DNA from: an uncultured Pelagibacteraceae bacterium
GTDB taxonomy: Bacteria; Pseudomonadota; Alphaproteobacteria; Pelagibacterales; Pelagibacteraceae
Assembly: GCA_902573905.1 (NCBI GenBank)
Contig: CACGLL010000004.1
Coordinates: 1-53,793, forward strand
Length of the DNA: 53,793 nt
Direction of reading: 5' to 3'
A program made the position numbers and the translations under genes. This document shows, piece after piece, positions 37,196-46,783 of this stretch. Position 1 is the stretch's first letter. The number at the start of each line of letters is the position of its first letter. The notes under the pieces were generated by a model. That model did no database searches. It worked only from the letters and a program-made list of their open reading frames with translations, and was not told the origin of the DNA.

Positions 37196-37920
37196 TGAAG
37201 AAAATTAGACTGGGCGTAAATATTGATCATGTAGCTACTGTAAGAAATGCAAGAGGTGAAAATTATCCAAGTCCTTTAAGAGCTGCTTTATTAGCTCAAA
37301 AAAATGGAGCAGACTCTGTTACAATTCATTTAAGAGAGGATAGACGACATATAAATGAAAATGATCTAAAAAAAATTAAAAATAAAATTAAAATACCATT
37401 AAACTTAGAAATAGCTGCAACCAAGGAGATGTTAAGAATAGCATCTAAAAGTAAACCACCTTTTATTTGTATAGTCCCTGAAAAAAGAAAAGAAATTACC
37501 ACTGAGGGTGGCTTAAATTTAAATCACAATAGACCTTTCTTAAAAAGATTAATTAATAATCTAAAAAAAAAGAAAATCAGAATTAGCTTATTTATTGAAC
37601 CAAACGTAAAAGACATTAATGAAGCAAAGAATCTAAACGCAGATTGTATAGAAATACATACAGGAAAAATTTGTAATCAAATTAATATGAATAAAAATTT
37701 TACCAATGAATTAAAAAGAATAAAAAAAGCTGTTAAAGAAGGAAATAAACTAGGTTTAGAAGTTCATGCTGGACATGGTTTAACATTTAAATCAGCGAAA
37801 ATACTTTCAAAAGTTAAAGGAATAGAAGAATTTAATATTGGTCATTTTTTAATAGGAGAGTCTATTTTTGAAGGTATGAGTTCTGTTATTAAAAATTTTA
37901 AAAAGATTTTAAAATCATGA
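37195..37920 (+). CDS. pdxJ: Pyridoxine 5'-phosphate synthase
   Basis: A 241-residue TIM-barrel enzyme that forms pyridoxine 5'-phosphate from deoxyxylulose 5-phosphate and aminoacetone 3-phosphate. Conserved blocks: RLGVNIDHVATVRNARGENY, SVTIHLREDRRHINENDL, CIVPEKRKEITTEGGLNL, EIHTG and LEVHAGHGLTF. It overlaps acpS by 4 bp. The pdxJ-acpS-lepB-rnc order is the standard proteobacterial cluster. Confidence 0.97.
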   Translation: MKKIRLGVNIDHVATVRNARGENYPSPLRAALLAQKNGADSVTIHLREDRRHINENDLKKIKNKIKIPLNLEIAATKEMLRIASKSKPPFICIVPEKRKEITTEGGLNLNHNRPFLKRLINNLKKKKIRISLFIEPNVKDINEAKNLNADCIEIHTGKICNQINMNKNFTNELKRIKKAVKEGNKLGLEVHAGHGLTFKSAKILSKVKGIEEFNIGHFLIGESIFEGMSSVIKNFKKILKS

Positions 37921-38300
37921 AAATTTTTGGAATAGGGACTGATATCGTAAGTATAATTAGAATTAAAAAATCGATTAAAAATAAAAGATTTATAAACAGA
38001 GTTTATAATGTTAAAGAAATTTCCAAATGTAAAAAACTTATAAAATCTGAGCACTGTTTTGCAAAAAGGTTTGCTGCAAAGGAAGCATTTTCAAAAGCTC
38101 TAGGCACTGGTATATCTAATGGTATTAACTTAAATGAAATTATAGTTAAAAATAATGTCTCAGGTAAACCTTATTTTAAATTTGAAGGAAATACAAAAAA
38201 ACTATTAAAAAAAAAATTTAAAAATAAAGAAATTAAAACATCATTATCCCTCTCAGATGAAAATAAATACGCTGTGGCATTTGTAACTATAAGTTTATGA
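37917..38300 (+). CDS. acpS: Holo-[acyl-carrier-protein] synthase
   Basis: A 127-residue phosphopantetheinyl transferase that activates ACP. Motifs: FGIGTDIVSIIRIKKSI with the Mg-binding Asp8, and CFAKRFAAKEAFSKALGTGI with the second acidic ligand, then SLSDENKYAVAFVTI. Overlaps with pdxJ (4 bp) and lepB (4 bp) show tight coupling. Confidence 0.95.
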   Translation: MKIFGIGTDIVSIIRIKKSIKNKRFINRVYNVKEISKCKKLIKSEHCFAKRFAAKEAFSKALGTGISNGINLNEIIVKNNVSGKPYFKFEGNTKKLLKKKFKNKEIKTSLSLSDENKYAVAFVTISL

Positions 38301-39037
38301 AAAAAAATAAAATTTTTTTAGTTATTTACGATAATGTAAAAACCTTACTAGGAGCATTATTTATTGCTATTCTAATAAGGTCTTTGTTGTTTCAACCATT
38401 TTACATACCTTCATCTTCTATGGAACCAACTTTACTTGTTGGAGACAGAATATTTGTATCAAAATATACTTATGGTTATAGCAAGCATTCTTTTCCTTTT
38501 AGTCCAAATTTTTCAAATGATCGTTTTTTTTCAAAACAACCTGAAAGAGGTGATTTAGTAGTCTTTAAAACTCCAGCAGACAATAGAACTGATTATATAA
38601 AAAGATTAATCGGGCTACCAGGCGATACGATTCAATTTATAAATGGAGATCTATATTTAAATGAAAAAAAAATAAAAAGAGAACCAACAATAATTAATGA
38701 AAAGATTAGATGTGGAAGTTTTTTATTAGAAACTAACGATTTTATCGAGACTTTACCTAATGGTATTACACATTTTGTTTCATATAAAAAAAGAGGCAGT
38801 TTACAAAATACTAAAAAATTTATAGTCCCAAAAGATCATTTTTTTTTATTAGGTGACAATCGAGATTGTTCTAGAGATAGCAGATATTTAGATAGCGTAG
38901 GATATGTTAAAGCATTAAACCTAGTAGGTGAGGCAAAACTAATTTTTTTCTCTAATGATACTAACGTAAGTAGTTTATTAAAATTTTGGAATCTAGGAGA
39001 CTCATTTAGATTTAGTAGGTTATTTAATAAGTTATAA
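38297..39037 (+). CDS. lepB: Signal peptidase I
   Basis: A 246-residue membrane-anchored serine protease that removes signal peptides after Sec export. One N-terminal helix (about residues 12-32) precedes the catalytic serine in YIPSSSMEPTLLVGDRIFVS. The lysine base lies in DYIKRLIGLPGDTIQF, and the C-terminal LLGDNRDCSRDSR box is present. It probably processes the exported proteins encoded in this window. It overlaps rnc by one base. Confidence 0.96.
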   Translation: MKKNKIFLVIYDNVKTLLGALFIAILIRSLLFQPFYIPSSSMEPTLLVGDRIFVSKYTYGYSKHSFPFSPNFSNDRFFSKQPERGDLVVFKTPADNRTDYIKRLIGLPGDTIQFINGDLYLNEKKIKREPTIINEKIRCGSFLLETNDFIETLPNGITHFVSYKKRGSLQNTKKFIVPKDHFFLLGDNRDCSRDSRYLDSVGYVKALNLVGEAKLIFFSNDTNVSSLLKFWNLGDSFRFSRLFNKL

Positions 39038-39702
39038 TGAAAAATAAAATTAAAGATTTTGAAAAAATAATAAATTATAATTTCAAAAAAACTGAATTAC
39101 TACAGCAGGCATTAACACACAAAAGCTTTAATAATATTGATAATAATGAAAAGTTAGAATTTTTAGGTGATAGAGTATTGGGATTAGTTATTTCTCAAAC
39201 TTTATTAAACAAATACCCTTCCGAAAAAGAGGGAATAATAGATAAAAAATATGCAAATTTAGTCAATAAAAAAACGTGCAGTCTGATAGCAAAAAAATTA
39301 GATTTAAGTAAATTCATATTTTTAGGCTCTTCACATAAAAAATTAGATAGATCATCAGATAAAATTAGTAGTGATTGTTTAGAAGCTCTTATAGGAGCCA
39401 TTTATATAGATAATGGATTTAAATCTGCTGAAAAGTTTATTTTGAAGTTCTGGAAGGAACACATTTTTAATTCAGCAATAACACTCATAGACTCCAAGAC
39501 TAGGCTTCAAGAATATAGCTTAAAAAAATTTAAAGAACTTCCAAAATATATTTTTTCAAAGAAAACTGGGCCACAACACAAACCTTTATTTATGACAGAG
39601 GTTCAAATTCCTAATTCAAAAAAAATTACTGGCATAGGATCATCAAAAAAAAATGCTCAGCAAAATGCTGCATATAAACTTCTGAAGATTTTAAAGATAT
39701 GA
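39037..39702 (+). CDS. rnc: Ribonuclease III
   Basis: A 221-residue double-strand RNA endonuclease for rRNA and mRNA processing. The catalytic signature is NEKLEFLGDRVLGLVIS, the second acidic cluster is in SSDCLEALIGAIYIDNG, and the C-terminal dsRNA-binding domain ends in GIGSSKKNAQQNAAYKLLKI. It overlaps recO by 4 bp. In most relatives era lies between these genes; here there is no room for it. Confidence 0.95.
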   Translation: MKNKIKDFEKIINYNFKKTELLQQALTHKSFNNIDNNEKLEFLGDRVLGLVISQTLLNKYPSEKEGIIDKKYANLVNKKTCSLIAKKLDLSKFIFLGSSHKKLDRSSDKISSDCLEALIGAIYIDNGFKSAEKFILKFWKEHIFNSAITLIDSKTRLQEYSLKKFKELPKYIFSKKTGPQHKPLFMTEVQIPNSKKITGIGSSKKNAQQNAAYKLLKILKI

Positions 39703-40379
39703 TTTGGGAAGATGAATGTTATTTATTATCTAAAAGAAAATTTAGAGAGAATGCAAATATTATTAATATTTTTACTAAAGAGAAAGGTAAAGTTGATGGT
39801 ATTGTTTATGGAGGAACTTCCCGAAAAATAAGAAATTATTTACAAATATCAAATAAGCTTTTTGTTTCACATACTTCTAAAAGTGAGAATAAAATTGGAT
39901 ATTTTAAAACAGAATTGATAAAACCTATTTCACCTTTATATTTTAATGACAAAGAGAGAACTTCAGCATTAATTTCAATATGTTCTTTATTAAATACTCT
40001 ATTACCTGAAGCTCAACAAAATAAGAAAATTTATAATTCTTTTGAAAAGTTAATGAATTCTATAAATCTAGAAAATTGGATTTTCATTTATATTTTTTTT
40101 GAATTAAATTTAATTAAAGATTTAGGCTATGATACCAACTTAGGGCAATATTCCTCTACTGAAAGTAAAAACAATGAAATATTAAAAATTAAAATTGACG
40201 GTTATATTTATGAAGTCCCGAGTTATTTAATTATTAAAAAAATTCCTTTAAAATTTAATAGCTCCTTAATTCGTAAATCACTTTATTTTACTCGTAATGT
40301 TTTACAAAATAAATTTTTTATTCCAAACAATCTTTTATTTCCAAAATCCAGAGTTGTTTTAGAGAATTATTTTAACTAA
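39699..40379 (+). CDS. recO: DNA repair protein RecO
   Basis: A 226-residue protein with the N-terminal OB-fold of RecO (WEDECYLLSKRKFRENANII, FTKEKGKVDGIVYGGTS) and a helical C-terminal domain (FELNLIKDLGYDTNL). RecO helps load RecA onto SSB-coated DNA in gap repair. The usual cysteine-rich zinc site of the C-terminal domain is not seen. It ends directly against the convergent hemB (no spacer). Confidence 0.85.
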   Translation: MIWEDECYLLSKRKFRENANIINIFTKEKGKVDGIVYGGTSRKIRNYLQISNKLFVSHTSKSENKIGYFKTELIKPISPLYFNDKERTSALISICSLLNTLLPEAQQNKKIYNSFEKLMNSINLENWIFIYIFFELNLIKDLGYDTNLGQYSSTESKNNEILKIKIDGYIYEVPSYLIIKKIPLKFNSSLIRKSLYFTRNVLQNKFFIPNNLLFPKSRVVLENYFN

Positions 40380-41366
40380 TTAAAAATTTTTAGCTATTTC
40401 TAATGCAAAATAAGTAACTATAGCTGAAGCTCCAGCTCTTTTAAAACACATTAAGCTTTCTAGTATTGCTTCTTTATTTACAAGATTATTTTTAATTCCA
40501 TTTTTTATTAGGCTATATTCTCCAGAAACTTGATAAGCTAAAACAGGAATCTTAAAATTTTCCTTAATTGATTTAATAACATCTAGGTATGGCATGCCTG
40601 GTTTTACCATTACCATATCAGCACCTTCTTTAATATCTAAAGCAACTTCTCTGTAGGCTTCATTACTATTAGCAAAATCCATTTGATAATTTTTTTTATC
40701 ACTTTTTAATGTTTTTTTAGAACCAACAGCATCTCTAAATGGTCCGTAAAAATTTGATGCATACTTAACTGCGTATGAAAGAAGCTGAACATCATGATAT
40801 CTATTTTTATCTAAATGTTTTCTTATTTTACCTATCCTTCCATCCATCATGTCTGATGGAGCAATAACATCACAACCCATTTGAGCCTGCAGTAAAGCTT
40901 GTTTCATTAAAGTGTTAATTGTTTCATCATTTAAAACATAATTTTTTTTTAAAATTCCATCATGACCATGTGACGTATAAGGATCTAAAGCAACATCACA
41001 CATTACCCCAATATCATTTTTAAATCTTTTTTTTATAAATCTTATTGCTTTGCACACTAAATTATTTTCATTTAAAGCTTCATTTCCAAAAGGATCTTTT
41101 TTATTACTAGGTGTTGATGGAAACAAAGCGATCATTGGTATTTTATTTTTTATGACTGTATTTACAATTCTTCCTAAATTATCAATAGAATACTGATATA
41201 CATTAGGCATAGATTTTATAGATTTTTTTTTGTTTTTTCCATCAATAACAAACAATGGATATATTAAATCGCTAGAAGAGAGATTGTTCTCTTGAACTAA
41301 TTTTCTAGACCAGTCAAATTTTCTTAGTCTTCTAAGTCTCAAATTTGGGAATTTTCCAGTTATCAT
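40380..41366 (-). CDS. hemB: Delta-aminolevulinic acid dehydratase (porphobilinogen synthase)
   Basis: A 328-residue enzyme that condenses two 5-aminolevulinates in heme synthesis. Conserved: RLRRLRKFDWSRKLVQENNL, PLFVIDG, the Schiff-base lysine region DMVMVKPGMPYLDVI and the second lysine near AVGSKKTLKSDK. The metal site reads DVALDPYTSHGHDG, with aspartate and alanine where zinc enzymes have cysteines. This matches the Mg2+-dependent alphaproteobacterial type. Its product feeds heme synthesis and so, further on, ctaA. It is divergent from rpiB across 101 bp. Confidence 0.96.
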   Translation of the reverse strand: MITGKFPNLRLRRLRKFDWSRKLVQENNLSSSDLIYPLFVIDGKNKKKSIKSMPNVYQYSIDNLGRIVNTVIKNKIPMIALFPSTPSNKKDPFGNEALNENNLVCKAIRFIKKRFKNDIGVMCDVALDPYTSHGHDGILKKNYVLNDETINTLMKQALLQAQMGCDVIAPSDMMDGRIGKIRKHLDKNRYHDVQLLSYAVKYASNFYGPFRDAVGSKKTLKSDKKNYQMDFANSNEAYREVALDIKEGADMVMVKPGMPYLDVIKSIKENFKIPVLAYQVSGEYSLIKNGIKNNLVNKEAILESLMCFKRAGASAIVTYFALEIAKNF

Positions 41367-41374
41367 GTAAATAA

Positions 41375-41402
41375 AATATAATGCGACAAAAGTTTAATTC
41401 AA
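41375..41402 (-). promoter_or_regulatory. Possible promoter of hemB
   Basis: On the minus strand TTGAAT (41402-41397) and TATATT (41380-41375) are 16 bp apart. The predicted start lies about 2 bases before the hemB ATG at 41366, giving an almost leaderless message. The rest of the 101-bp hemB/rpiB spacer shows only AT-rich sequence without a clear promoter for rpiB. Confidence 0.42.
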
Positions 41403-41467
41403 ATATATAGTACAAATCGTTAAATAACAACTTAGGTAAATAAACTAATAATTAAAAAATAAAAAAT

Positions 41468-41905
41468 TTGAGCTTCTTATTTAAAAAAGTTTGTATCGCT
41501 TCAGATCATGCTGGTTTCGATCTTAAAGAAAAAATCAAAGATTTTCTTATTGATAAATATGTTTCTATAATCGACCTAGGGCCTTTTGAAAACAAATCGG
41601 TTGATTATCCTGATTATGCCAAAAAGCTTGCAAATCGTATAAAAGCAAAAAAAAGTGATGTAGGTATACTTGTGTGTGGTTCTGGCACAGGTATGGCTAT
41701 AAGTGCCAATAAAATCAAAAATATTAGGGCCGCTGTATGCTACAATCAAAAATCGACTAGATTGTCTAGGCAGCACAATAATGCTAATATAATTGCATTA
41801 GGAGCTAGATTAACAAAAAAAAGCTTGTCGTTAAAATTAGTAGAATTATTTTTAAAAACTAAATTTGATGGCGGTAGGCACTTAAAAAGAGTAAAAAAAA
41901 TATAA
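41468..41905 (+). CDS. rpiB: Ribose-5-phosphate isomerase B
   Basis: A 145-residue RpiB/LacAB sugar-phosphate isomerase: [46 protein letters not shown] with the catalytic cysteine, and [18 protein letters not shown]. It interconverts ribose 5-phosphate and ribulose 5-phosphate. The only reasonable start is the TTG at 41468: a stop lies four codons upstream and no ATG or GTG occurs before the conserved SDHAG. The stop overlaps glyA by one base, the usual alphaproteobacterial pair. Confidence 0.93.
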   Translation: MSFLFKKVCIASDHAGFDLKEKIKDFLIDKYVSIIDLGPFENKSVDYPDYAKKLANRIKAKKSDVGILVCGSGTGMAISANKIKNIRAAVCYNQKSTRLSRQHNNANIIALGARLTKKSLSLKLVELFLKTKFDGGRHLKRVKKI

Positions 41906-43203
41906 TGTCAGTTATTAAATTAGATAAATATTTAAATAGTTTTTTTAAATTAAAACTTCAAGATGCAGATAAAGAACTTTATAACTCAATTAGAGATGAG
42001 TTTACAAGGCAACAAAATCACATCGAATTAATTGCATCTGAAAATATTGTGTCAATAGCTGTACTTGAAGCACAAGGTTCAGTCTTAACAAACAAATATG
42101 CAGAAGGTTATCCTTCAAAAAGATATTATGGTGGTTGTGAGCACGTCGATGTTTCAGAAAATTTAGCAATTGATCGCGCAAAAAAATTATTTGACTGTAA
42201 GTTTGCAAATGTGCAACCACATTCTGGAGCCCAAGCAAATGGTGCAGTTTATTTAGCCCTTTTAAAACCAGGAGATACAACATTAGCGATGAGTTTAAAT
42301 TCTGGTGGACACTTAACTCATGGAGCAAAACCAGCTCAATCTGGCAAGTGGTTTAATGCACTTCATTACGAAGTCGATAAGGAGTCTGGGTTAATTGATT
42401 ATAAAGCTGTAGAAAAGCTTGCCGTAGAAAATAAACCAAAACTAATTATTGCAGGAGGAAGTGCATATTCAAGAATAATTGATTTTAAAAAATTTAGGGA
42501 AATTTGTGATAAAGTTGGAGCTTATCTTTTAGTTGATATGGCACATCTATCTGGATTAGTAGCTGGAGGAGCTTATCCTAATCCTACTAAATATGCTGAT
42601 GTTGTAACCTCTACAACACATAAAGTTTTAAGAGGACCAAGAGGTGGAATTATTTTAACAAATAACGAGGAATTAGCTAAGAAATTTAATAGTGCAATCT
42701 TTCCAGGTTTACAAGGTGGACCATTAATGCACGTAATTGCAGCTAAAGCAGTATGTTTTAAAGAAGCTTTGTCTGAAGATTTTAAAATTTATACTAAAAA
42801 TGTAATTAATAATGCAAAAGTTTTATCAAAAAATTTATCCGAAAAAGGTTTTAAAATCTTTTCTGGTGGAACAGATACACATTTAATGCTTCTTGATTTA
42901 AGATCATTCAAAGTTACTGGAAAAGATGCTCAAGCTTCGTTAGGAAGAGCAAATATAACATGCAACAAAAACGGAATTCCATTTGATACGGAAAGTCCAT
43001 TCATAACTTCTGGAATAAGATTAGGTACAGCAGCCTGTACTACAAGAGGATTTAAAGAAAAGGAATTTAAATTAATTGCAGACTTAATCCATAAAGTAAT
43101 TAAAGGTTTAAGTGAGAATAAATCAGATAATTCAAAAATAGAGAACGAAGTTAAAAAAGAAATTATTGATCTTTGCTCCTCTTTTCCAATATATGGAAAT
43201 TAA
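41905..43203 (+). CDS. glyA: Serine hydroxymethyltransferase
   Basis: A 432-residue PLP enzyme that converts serine and tetrahydrofolate to glycine and methylene-THF. It has [58 protein letters not shown], the PLP lysine in [17 protein letters not shown] and [19 protein letters not shown]. It overlaps rpiB by one base and lies 8 bp before nrdR. No glycine riboswitch leader is present. Confidence 0.97.
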   Translation: MSVIKLDKYLNSFFKLKLQDADKELYNSIRDEFTRQQNHIELIASENIVSIAVLEAQGSVLTNKYAEGYPSKRYYGGCEHVDVSENLAIDRAKKLFDCKFANVQPHSGAQANGAVYLALLKPGDTTLAMSLNSGGHLTHGAKPAQSGKWFNALHYEVDKESGLIDYKAVEKLAVENKPKLIIAGGSAYSRIIDFKKFREICDKVGAYLLVDMAHLSGLVAGGAYPNPTKYADVVTSTTHKVLRGPRGGIILTNNEELAKKFNSAIFPGLQGGPLMHVIAAKAVCFKEALSEDFKIYTKNVINNAKVLSKNLSEKGFKIFSGGTDTHLMLLDLRSFKVTGKDAQASLGRANITCNKNGIPFDTESPFITSGIRLGTAACTTRGFKEKEFKLIADLIHKVIKGLSENKSDNSKIENEVKKEIIDLCSSFPIYGN

Positions 43204-43211
43204 ATAAATTT

Positions 43212-43673
43212 ATGCTTTGTCCTTTTTGTAGAGAAAAAGATACATCAGTAGTTGACTCTAGACCGACGGAGGATGGCACGGCTATAAGGAGAAGAAGACT
43301 TTGTGGTTGCGAAAGAAAAGAGAGATTTACCACTTTTGAAAGAGTTCAATTTCAAGAATTAACAGTAATTAAAGGTAATGGTAAAAGAGAACCATTTGAC
43401 AGAGATAAAATTTCAAAATCAATTAGAATAGCCACAAGAAAAAGACCCATTGATAGTGAGACAATAGAAAAGTTTATTTCTAAAATTGTAAGAAATCTTG
43501 AGGGTTTAGGTGAAAGCGAAATTCCTACTCCCACTATAGGTAAATTTATAATGGAAGGGCTATCTTCACTAGACAAAGTTGCTTATGTTCGTTTTGCCTC
43601 TGTGTACAAAAATTTTAAAGAAGCAAAAGATTTTGAACAGTTTGTAGGCAATTTAGATGACAAAAAATCATAA
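43212..43673 (+). CDS. nrdR: Transcriptional repressor NrdR
   Basis: A 153-residue regulator of ribonucleotide reductase genes: an N-terminal zinc ribbon and an ATP-cone domain ([36 protein letters not shown]). I start at the ATG at 43212, which gives the canonical MLCPFC beginning; the frame extends 13 codons upstream into glyA. The first zinc knuckle is normal (Cys3, Cys6). The second reads [18 protein letters not shown], Cys31-x-Cys33 with an extra residue, instead of the usual C-x-x-C. It overlaps ribD by 17 bp. Confidence 0.93.
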   Translation: MLCPFCREKDTSVVDSRPTEDGTAIRRRRLCGCERKERFTTFERVQFQELTVIKGNGKREPFDRDKISKSIRIATRKRPIDSETIEKFISKIVRNLEGLGESEIPTPTIGKFIMEGLSSLDKVAYVRFASVYKNFKEAKDFEQFVGNLDDKKS

Positions 43674-44721
43674 TTATTATTTGGATCTAGCATATCAACT
43701 TGCAGAAAAAAATTTAGGAAAAACAGGTTTAAATCCCTCAGTAGGTGCAATAGTTGTAAAAGATGATAGTGTTATTTCTTCAGGTGTAACTTCGCATAAG
43801 GGTAGACCTCACGCTGAATTTAATGCATTATCTAAAATAAAAAATTGCCCTGGCGCAAGACTATACACGTCTTTAGAACCTTGCGTTCATCGTGGTAAAA
43901 CTCCACCATGTACTGAAATAATCTCAAAAAAAAAAATTAAAAAAGTTTATTTTGGATCTTATGATCCTGATATTAGATCGTATAAAAAAGCAAAATCCAC
44001 TCTTAATAAAAAAGCTATTTATGTAAAAAGAATAAAATCAAAAAAATATAAAAACTTTTACAAAAGCTATTTTATTAATAAAAAACTAAATATTCCGTTT
44101 GTCTCAGCAAAAATTGCTCTTTCTAATGATTTTTTATCAATAAATTATAAAAAAAAATGGATCACAAATGAAAACTCAAGAAAAATTGTTCATTTGATAA
44201 GATCTAAGCATGATTGCATATTATCTACTTCAAAAACTATTAATCTAGATAATTCATTACTTAATTGCAGGATTGATGGCTTAGATAAATTTAAACCTGA
44301 TTTATTTATAATTGATTTAAATTTAAGAATAAAAAAAAACCTACTATTGGATAAAATTATTGATAAAAGAAAAACCTATATAGTAACTAATAAATCAAAC
44401 TTGAAGAGGGCAAGCATATATAAAAAAAAGGGGTATAAATTTGTCTTTATAAACGCTTTAAAAGATAAAAAAGATTTTATCTTACTATATAGAAAAATAT
44501 ATAAACTTGGATATTCACGTATTATTTTAGAAACTGGACTGATTTTTCTTCATGCTCTTATCAAAAATAAACTAATAAATAATTTATATTTATTCAAAAG
44601 TAATAAAAATTTAAGAGAAATTGGAAAAAATAATATTTCACCAAATTTTTTAAAAAAAATTAAATTTAAACAAATATCAATTAATTTAAATGGTGATAAA
44701 CTTTTTATTAAAGAATTTTAG
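43657..44721 (+). CDS. ribD: Riboflavin biosynthesis deaminase/reductase RibD
   Basis: A 354-residue bifunctional enzyme for the second and third steps of riboflavin synthesis. The N-terminal deaminase has the zinc motif RPHAEFNAL and [16 protein letters not shown] plus the substrate strand [11 protein letters not shown]. The C-terminal reductase domain is recognised by [33 protein letters not shown] and RIILETG, though it is highly lysine-rich and diverged. It begins inside nrdR and is 2 bp before ribE. Confidence 0.93.
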   Translation: MTKNHNYYLDLAYQLAEKNLGKTGLNPSVGAIVVKDDSVISSGVTSHKGRPHAEFNALSKIKNCPGARLYTSLEPCVHRGKTPPCTEIISKKKIKKVYFGSYDPDIRSYKKAKSTLNKKAIYVKRIKSKKYKNFYKSYFINKKLNIPFVSAKIALSNDFLSINYKKKWITNENSRKIVHLIRSKHDCILSTSKTINLDNSLLNCRIDGLDKFKPDLFIIDLNLRIKKNLLLDKIIDKRKTYIVTNKSNLKRASIYKKKGYKFVFINALKDKKDFILLYRKIYKLGYSRIILETGLIFLHALIKNKLINNLYLFKSNKNLREIGKNNISPNFLKKIKFKQISINLNGDKLFIKEF

Positions 44722-44723
44722 AA

Positions 44724-45311
44724 ATGTTTAATGGAATAATATACAATACTGGGAAAGTAATAAGCATTAAAAAAACAAAAAAAAGTTTATTTATTGGAAT
44801 ACTTTCTAATATCACATTAAAAAAAAAGGATCTTGGTTCATCAATTAGTTGTAACGGAGTATGTCTAACATTAGTAAAAATAGATAAAAAAAAAATCTTT
44901 TTTTATTTATCTTATGAAACGTTAAAAAGATCTAATTTTAGATCAGTAAAAATAAATCAAATTATCAATTTAGAAAAATCACTATCTTATGGAAAAATAA
45001 TTTCTGGTCATTATTCTCAGGGTCATGTTGATACTGTTGCCAAGGTTATTAAAATATCTTTGATAGATAAAGTTTGGTTAATTAAGTTTAAAATTTTGGA
45101 TAAAAAGTTTAATAAGTATTTAATAGAAAAAGGATCAATCTCTATAAATGGAGTATCTTTAACAATTTCTAACACAAAAAAAAGCTATTTTAATATTAAT
45201 ATTATCCCTCACACATTAAAGCTCACTAATCTTCAAAATTTAAAAAAAAATGATTTAGTCAATGTAGAATTAGATATATTTGGTAAATACATATATAAAT
45301 ATTCTAATTAA
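44724..45311 (+). CDS. ribE: Riboflavin synthase alpha subunit
   Basis: A 195-residue protein made of two similar lumazine-binding barrels: MFNGIIYNTGKVISI, SCNGVCLTLV, ISGHYSQGHVDTVAKV in the first and KGSISINGVSLTISN, NIIPHTLKLTNL in the second. It dismutates two molecules of dimethyl-ribityllumazine to riboflavin, with RibH providing the substrate. It directly abuts the ribB gene. Confidence 0.95.
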   Translation: MFNGIIYNTGKVISIKKTKKSLFIGILSNITLKKKDLGSSISCNGVCLTLVKIDKKKIFFYLSYETLKRSNFRSVKINQIINLEKSLSYGKIISGHYSQGHVDTVAKVIKISLIDKVWLIKFKILDKKFNKYLIEKGSISINGVSLTISNTKKSYFNINIIPHTLKLTNLQNLKKNDLVNVELDIFGKYIYKYSN

Positions 45312-46361
45312 ATGTCAGATAAAAGGTTTTCAAAAATTTCATCGATTATTCATGATGCTAAAAAAGGCAAAATGTTTATCTTAGTAGATGATAAAGATAG
45401 AGAAAATGAAGGCGACTTAATAATACCTGCCTCAAAATGTAATTCAAAAAATATAAATTTTATGGCTAAACATGGTAGAGGTTTAATTTGTTTAGCTTTA
45501 ACAAAAAAACAAATTGATATTTTAAAATTACCTTTAATGTCTCCAGTAAATAAATCAAGAATGCAAACTGCGTTCACAGTTTCAATAGAAGCGAAGAAAG
45601 GTATTACTACAGGGATATCAGCTCAAGATAGAGCCAAAACAATCAAAACAGCTATTAATCCTAAAGTAAAAAAAAAAGATATTGTATCGCCAGGTCATGT
45701 TTTCCCACTAGTTGCAAGAGTAGGTGGGGTTTTGGAAAGAGCTGGCCATACAGAAGCCTCTGTTGATATTTCAAAGCTATCTAAGTTAAATCCAAGCTCA
45801 GTGATTTGCGAAGTTATGAATGAAGACGGTCGAATGGCTAGACTAAATGATTTATTTAAATTCTCAAAAAAACATAAAATAAAACTCGCTTCTATTGAAG
45901 ATTTGATTTCTTATAGATTAAAATACGAAAAATTAATTATAAAAAAAGATACTAGATCTTTTAATTTAAAAAATTTTAATAAATTGATTTTGCATAATTA
46001 TAAAAATAAATTAGATAATAACAACAATTATGTAATAACTAAGGGAAAATTTAATATTAATACCTCGATATATGTAAGAGTTCTATCAATACAAGTAAAA
46101 AAAAATATTTTAAAAAATAAAAAAATTTTGAAATCAATCAAGCTTTTAAATAAATACAAAAATTTTTTATTACTGATTATTAATAAAAAAGATAATTTAG
46201 ATAATAGCAATATTAATACATTAAGATATTATGGTATTGGAGCTCAAATAATTAAAGATTTAAAAGTAAAAAATATGATATTAATTTCTAGAAGTAAAAA
46301 AAAGATTATAGGTCTAGAGGGATTTGGTCTTAAGATTAAAAAACAAATAATTATTAAATGA
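45312..46361 (+). CDS. ribB: 3,4-dihydroxy-2-butanone 4-phosphate synthase with degenerate GTP cyclohydrolase II-like tail
   Basis: Residues about 1-205 are a complete RibB: LVDDKDRENEGDLIIPASK with the acidic metal site, TGISAQDRAKTIK, SPGHVFPLVARVGGVLERAG and HTEASVDI. It forms the four-carbon unit for riboflavin from ribulose 5-phosphate. The rest (about 210-349) has the length and position of a RibA domain. However, it lacks the three zinc cysteines and the G-D-x-x-G-S-x-R-C-D-C-type core and is mostly Lys/Asn/Ile. GTP cyclohydrolase II activity is therefore unlikely, and a separate RibA should exist elsewhere. Confidence 0.93.
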   Translation: MSDKRFSKISSIIHDAKKGKMFILVDDKDRENEGDLIIPASKCNSKNINFMAKHGRGLICLALTKKQIDILKLPLMSPVNKSRMQTAFTVSIEAKKGITTGISAQDRAKTIKTAINPKVKKKDIVSPGHVFPLVARVGGVLERAGHTEASVDISKLSKLNPSSVICEVMNEDGRMARLNDLFKFSKKHKIKLASIEDLISYRLKYEKLIIKKDTRSFNLKNFNKLILHNYKNKLDNNNNYVITKGKFNINTSIYVRVLSIQVKKNILKNKKILKSIKLLNKYKNFLLLIINKKDNLDNSNINTLRYYGIGAQIIKDLKVKNMILISRSKKKIIGLEGFGLKIKKQIIIK

Positions 46362-46783
46362 AAAAAATTTTAATATTAAATTCAAATTACTATAAAGAGA
46401 TTTCCAAGAACTTAGTTTCAAATGCAAAAAAAATACTTATCCAAAAAAAAATTTTGGTTCATATATTAGATGTTCCAGGTGTATACGAAATACCTGTGGC
46501 AATTAAAAAAAATATAAAAAAATACGATGGATTTGTAGCTTTAGGTTGTGTTATAAAAGGAGAAACTCCTCATTTTGATTTTATATGTTCTTCTGTTTTT
46601 AATTCAATTTTAAATCTCTCTGTAAATTATAATAAACCCATAGGTAATGGAATAATTACAGCTCTAAATATTAGTCAGGCAAAAAATAGAAGCATTAAAA
46701 ATAGTAAAACTAAGTTAAATAAAGGTTCAGAATCTGCAAATGCAGTAGTCATGATTTTAAAAAATGAGCCTAAGAAAATCTAA
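46358..46783 (+). CDS. ribH: 6,7-dimethyl-8-ribityllumazine synthase
   Basis: A 141-residue lumazine synthase: ILNSNYYKEISKNLV at the N-terminus, the loop VPGVYEIPVAIKKNI, ALGCVIKGETPHFDFICSSV with the catalytic histidine, and PIGNGIITALNISQAKNR. It condenses the RibB and RibD products. It overlaps ribB (4 bp) and nusB (20 bp). Confidence 0.95.
   Translation: MKKILILNSNYYKEISKNLVSNAKKILIQKKILVHILDVPGVYEIPVAIKKNIKKYDGFVALGCVIKGETPHFDFICSSVFNSILNLSVNYNKPIGNGIITALNISQAKNRSIKNSKTKLNKGSESANAVVMILKNEPKKI

Noticed and set aside
41380..41467. Glycine riboswitch or other leader RNA before rpiB-glyA
   Set aside because: The spacer is AT-rich with no conserved aptamer elements; glyA itself follows rpiB without a gap.
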